Positions 61,308-64,000 of a stretch of 64,000 nt of DNA are shown here, one piece after another. The position numbers and the translations under genes are program-made. This stretch comes from Tateyamaria sp947503385. GTDB lineage: Bacteria; Pseudomonadota; Alphaproteobacteria; Rhodobacterales; Rhodobacteraceae. The stretch is taken from contig NZ_JBNFZM010000003.1 of NCBI RefSeq assembly GCF_051195235.1, forward strand, positions 496,001-560,000, written 5' to 3'. A model generated the notes under the pieces. It was not told where the DNA came from and ran no database searches. It was given only the letters and a program-made list of their open reading frames with translations. Numbering within the stretch: position 1 is the first letter of the stretch; each line of letters opens with the position of its first letter.

Positions 61308-61883
61308 CTACGATGTAAGAGCCTCAAGGATTGCCCGCGATTGCCGGCACTCAGCAAGACCCGGACGCGTGACGAAATAGATTGGCGCGGTGTCGCCGCT
61401 TAGACAAACTTTTTGCTCTACCAAGTTCCCATGCCGGGTTGCCTCAGCCAAAATCAACGCATCAACTTCGTTACTCCAAATGAGTTCAACATCACGGGTC
61501 GCCCGTATCTCTCGAACATACGGCTTCAATTCGTTCGTATGCCGAGGCCATCCTTTCGGGAGTTTGTCGACGACGACCGGGTCGAGACCGATGCTGAGTT
61601 TACGCCCGTTGAGCGCGGGTGCGATCGCTTCTGTTGCATCCGTAAGCACATCGAAGGCGCGCGAAATCTCGGGGAGGTAAGCGGTGCCCTCCTGCGTTAA
61701 CAACAACCCTTGAGGCAGGCGTCGGAACAGCGCGATGCCAAGCGACATCTCCAACCGCTTGACCTGTTGGCTGACGGCCCCAGCTGTCACGCCAAGCTCT
61801 GCGGCAGCCGCTTTGAAACTCAGATGCCGCGCCGCAGCCTCAAACGCTTTGAGCCCATTCAGAGACGGAAATCGATAAGTCAT
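61308..61883 (-). CDS. Short LysR-family regulator (GcvA-like)
   Basis: A 191-residue LysR protein. The helix-turn-helix is intact (LNGLKAFEAAARHLSFKAAAAELGVTAGAVSQQVKRLE). I use the ATG at 61883, preceded by AGGAGGG; the frame runs on to 61916. Full-length relatives have about 300 residues. Here a single compressed effector domain remains: its first strand (LSIGLDPVVV) and the usual C-terminal end (YFVTRPGLAECRQSRAILEAL) are present, but about 100 residues of the central lobe are missing. It may be an in-frame deletion, or a short-form regulator that does not bind a normal ligand. It is divergent from ridA. Confidence 0.8.
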   Translation of the reverse strand: MTYRFPSLNGLKAFEAAARHLSFKAAAAELGVTAGAVSQQVKRLEMSLGIALFRRLPQGLLLTQEGTAYLPEISRAFDVLTDATEAIAPALNGRKLSIGLDPVVVDKLPKGWPRHTNELKPYVREIRATRDVELIWSNEVDALILAEATRHGNLVEQKVCLSGDTAPIYFVTRPGLAECRQSRAILEALTS

Positions 61884-61925
61884 CAGCCCTCCTGACGTAT
61901 GTCTTAGCATGGGCATCTCGTGGAA

Positions 61926-61948
61926 GAGACTGAGATTTTCTGAGTCTC
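61926..61948. promoter_or_regulatory. LysR-type T-N11-A binding box
   Basis: GAGACT (61926-61931) and AGTCTC (61943-61948) are perfect inverted arms separated by 11 bases, giving the canonical T-N11-A of LysR sites. It lies 43 bases upstream of the LysR start and 75 bases before the RidA start. It is the expected autoregulatory and activation site. Confidence 0.6.
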
Positions 61949-62022
61949 GCGCTCAATTTCTCTCGTTTGCATGATGCTGAGGCGTCGGTCCAAATCCTCT
62001 CGAACGACAAGCCGAGGACCAT

Positions 62023-62445
62023 ATGACAATACGATACAATCCCCCAAGCGGATGGCCACAACTTGGTCGTCCCTTTCACCATGGCGTGGTCGAACCGAAA
62101 GGCCATGTGCTGCACATGACAGGGCAAGTTGCCTGGGATAAAAACGCCAATGTGATTGGCAAAGGCGATTGCGAAGCGCAAGCGCGCCAATGCTTTGACA
62201 ATGTGGAGCGTATCCTGAACGCAGTGGGCGGGCGCTTGGAGGACATCGTTTCCTTGACCGTCTTCTACCTCGATCCGGCAGACATGCCTGCAATCCAGAA
62301 GGTCAGGGCGGAACGTTTGCAATTGGAACATGGCCCAGTCAGCATTCTAATTCAGGCCGCAGGCCTGATTACACCGGACCTTCTGGTGGAGGTCGCGCCG
62401 ATCGCTGTGATCTCCGACCATCGCTTTCACGAACCAAAGTCCTGA
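62023..62445 (+). CDS. RidA family protein
   Basis: A 140-residue RidA/YjgF-type protein (YNPPSGWPQLGRPFHHGVVE, LHMTGQVAWDKNANVIGKGDCEAQARQCFDNVERILNAVGG, FYLDPADMPAIQKVR). Family members hydrolyse reactive enamine/imine intermediates. The catalytic Arg usually found in the C-terminal R-x-x-x-E-V motif is not evident here: the end reads LLVEVAPIAVISD, so it may be one of the Rid subgroups without deaminase activity. It is the first gene divergent from LysR and is followed by a VOC gene after 12 bases. Confidence 0.85.
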   Translation: MTIRYNPPSGWPQLGRPFHHGVVEPKGHVLHMTGQVAWDKNANVIGKGDCEAQARQCFDNVERILNAVGGRLEDIVSLTVFYLDPADMPAIQKVRAERLQLEHGPVSILIQAAGLITPDLLVEVAPIAVISDHRFHEPKS

Positions 62446-62457
62446 GGATCGTTCGAC

Positions 62458-62907
62458 ATGAACAAACATGAGGGCTTCAAAGCCATCCGCAGCTTGGACT
62501 ACGTGATCCTGCTTTGTGATGATCTCGCAGGCATGAAAGCATTTTACGAGCGGTTGTTCTCGTTTCAAATTGAGGAAGACTTCCCAGAGCGGATGACCTT
62601 CTTTCGAGTTGGGACTTTGTTTCTGGGGTTGCGACGGCGCGGCCGCGCCTATGACGGACCAAATGTGCCTTTGGCATCCGCATCGATACAGATCAGCTTT
62701 CGCGTGCCGCCTGCGGATGTCGATTTGGCTTATGACAGGCTTGTCGAACTTGGTCAGGAGGTTATCGAACCGCCGACAAACCAAGACTGGACCCACAGGA
62801 CGTTGTTCTTCCGGGATCCGGAAAACAACATCATCGAAGTGTTTGCCGACATTCATCCGCGCGAGACGCTGGCCGAACCGTCCGGAGCACATTTAATGGT
62901 CGACTGA
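62458..62907 (+). CDS. VOC/glyoxalase-bleomycin-resistance family protein
   Basis: A 149-residue two-repeat VOC protein (LDYVILLCDDLAGMKAFYERLF; DPENNIIEVFADIHPRE with the conserved C-terminal metal Glu in I-I-E-V). The N-terminal metal His of typical glyoxalases is replaced by Tyr-Val-Ile. It probably acts with RidA on an unstable metabolite. The substrate is unknown. Confidence 0.85.
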   Translation: MNKHEGFKAIRSLDYVILLCDDLAGMKAFYERLFSFQIEEDFPERMTFFRVGTLFLGLRRRGRAYDGPNVPLASASIQISFRVPPADVDLAYDRLVELGQEVIEPPTNQDWTHRTLFFRDPENNIIEVFADIHPRETLAEPSGAHLMVD

Positions 62908-63108
62908 CGCGTCTTTGGTCGCAGAGTCCGTGCGTTCATTTCCACAAATAGAAACGGGTCTGATCAGAGGCAGAGTTAAAGGATGCGATCGACCTCTTCG
63001 CCTGTAAATCCAAACTGCTTCATCATGCGTCGATGCTCAGTTCTACCGATGGATGTAGCAAAGACATGATCGGTCCTGTCTTTGCGTTCGGTCGCCGCGC
63101 GGTCATAG

Positions 63109-63545
63109 TGAGGTGCCTCTAGATCTGTAGATGCGTTTGCCCTTAACTTTGAGGCGAGGACGCCGACATGGGGACAAGCAATTGCATCGACGGGTTGAAG
63201 CGGGACGCGGTCACGGTTCGGGAGGTTTCAAAGCGTTTGGGCGTGAGCACGTAGTCTTGGTACAAGTGGATGAAGCTGTTCGGGGATGCCGCGCCAAAGA
63301 ATCCGAGCGTTGACCACGAGGCCGAGAACCGACGCTTGAAGCGGGAGCTGGCGCGCGTGACCGAGGAGTTCGATATTCGAAACAAGGCAAGGGACGATGC
63401 CAGGCGCGATGTGTTCGACTGCATCGGGATGTTCTACAATCCAATAGGCAAACACACCAACAACGGCTTGCAGTCGCCCGTTGCCTTCGAAATCAGACAG
63501 CTCAATCTGAACATGGCAGGTGTCTAGGAAACTACGGACACCTCA
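63109..63545 (+). mobile_element. Internally deleted IS3-family remnant
   Basis: TGAGGTG at 63109-63115 faces CACCTCA at 63539-63545, the probable terminal repeats. Between them is one frame joining the start of OrfA to the last ~35 residues of OrfB. About 0.8-1 kb of an intact element is missing. It lies between the VOC gene and the glycosylase gene. Confidence 0.65.
63168..63527 (+). pseudogene. IS3-family transposase remnant (OrfA-OrfB fusion)
   Basis: The frame starts MGTSNCIDGLKRDAVTVREV and shows a shortened IS3 OrfA helix-turn-helix (KRLGVST), then a TAG stop at 63252-63254 where the family has a His codon, then SWYKWMKLF and the leucine-rich RRLKRELARVTEE. After about NKARDD it changes to the C-terminal end of OrfB (ARRDVFDCIGMFYNP, SPVAFEIRQLN). 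The catalytic DDE core is lost. Confidence 0.7.
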
Positions 63546-63648
63546 AATCGCCACGGATGGAAACACTCGATGTCTGCTAGCTCACGGTGCGGAATGAAGT
63601 TGGCTATCGTTGCTGCCGCACCCAAATCCGCTTCGGCGCCGGTATCGT

Positions 63649-64000
63649 TCAGGGCCGTTGAAAATTGCGGCGTGCGTCATCTACCGCTGCGCGCATGGTG
63701 CAGTTTTCGCTATGGTCGTTGATCAATCCCATTGCCTGCATGAACGCAAAAATTGTCGTCGGTCCAAGAAACTTCCAACCCCTCCTCTTCAGTTCGCGCG
63801 CCAATGCAATGGAAGTCGTGCTGGTGGATTGTGTTTGTGGTGGACCAAGTTCAGCCAGCTTAGGTTCGAACCTCCAGAAAAAGGCTGCAAGCGATCCGTC
63901 TTCATCAATCATTTCCAGTGCGCGCGCCGCGTTGTTGACGACAGCGGCGATTTTTCCCCGATGGCGCACGATGTTTTCGTCATTCAACAGCCGGTCCATG
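63649..64000 (-). CDS. tag: DNA-3-methyladenine glycosylase I, C-terminal part (5' end outside window)
   Basis: About 116 residues of a minus-strand gene are visible; it continues past base 64000, since the ATG at 63999 is internal to the family alignment. The pattern is clearly Tag: IVRHRGKIAAVVNNAARALEM, SLAAFFWRF, ARELKRRGWKFLGPTTIFAFMQAMGLINDH. The conserved C-terminal Cys of the zinc snap lies in ENCTMR. It excises 3-methyladenine from alkylated DNA. Confidence 0.9.
   Translation of the reverse strand, partial: MDRLLNDENIVRHRGKIAAVVNNAARALEMIDEDGSLAAFFWRFEPKLAELGPPQTQSTSTTSIALARELKRRGWKFLGPTTIFAFMQAMGLINDHSENCTMRAAVDDARRNFQRP

Noticed and set aside
60635..61357. 240-codon minus-strand open frame
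   Set aside because: It is Cys/Arg-rich, has no family pattern and overlaps the end of the LysR gene.
1..64000. CRISPR arrays, tRNA or rRNA genes
   Set aside because: No regularly spaced repeats, cloverleaf-type sequences or rRNA blocks were recognised on reading either strand.

Overview
The window looks like a chromosomal segment of a GC-rich marine-type alphaproteobacterium, most likely Rhodobacterales (Roseobacter group). This is inferred from the many substrate-binding-protein transporters (TRAP, branched-chain-amino-acid-type and sulfonate-type ABC), a complete mrp antiporter operon with fused subunits A and B, GntR-controlled catabolic loci, and dense ATGA-overlapping operons. I recognise no rRNA, tRNA or CRISPR array.

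Layout. 1-1639: the end of an unidentified gene and an MFS transporter. 1858-6284: a metal-handling cassette with an exported protein, a LolD-type ATPase, an FtsX-type permease, a DUF4198 (NikM/NikK-like) protein, a small NikL-like protein and a divergent ZnuA-like binding protein. 6382-11961: a CadC-type regulator, a homocysteine S-methyltransferase-family enzyme, an exported dirigent/AOC-like barrel protein, a GNAT and a di-haem cytochrome c peroxidase-type protein. 12072-12954: an IS5-family (IS427-like) element whose transposase seems to lack one catalytic Asp. 13189-19983: a three-gene phosphorelay made of a 1814-residue kinase with seven GAF domains, a separate HPt protein and a response regulator fused to a class III cyclase.

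20296-36776 is the most unusual part: six very large, tightly coupled minus-strand genes (984, 537, 1167, 923, 1439 and 437 residues in transcription order) with no recognised pathway. One contains a DUF6603-type region, one a Mrr-like D-QxK nuclease signature, and one a pre-toxin-like segment near its C-terminus. A nested palindrome sits directly before the first gene. I treat this as a conserved but undescribed system, possibly a secreted or conflict-related apparatus.

37176-41966: a stand-alone Lrp/AsnC effector-domain protein and a five-gene branched-chain-type ABC transporter. 42202-45538: a GntR regulator followed by an SsuABC/TauABC-like importer, with an operator over its -10 region. 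45964-51932: mrpA(B)CDEFG Na+/H+ antiporter. 52043-60341: a divergent 2-hydroxyacid (perhaps glycolate) locus. One arm has a glyoxylate-type aminotransferase, a TRAP importer and a GlcG/HbpS protein; the other has a fused FAD/Fe-S dehydrogenase and a GntR regulator. A palindrome lies inside the promoter between the arms. 61308-62907: an unusually short LysR regulator, a T-N11-A box, a RidA protein and a VOC protein. 63109-63545: an internally deleted IS3-type remnant. 63649-64000: the C-terminal part of DNA-3-methyladenine glycosylase I, running off the window.
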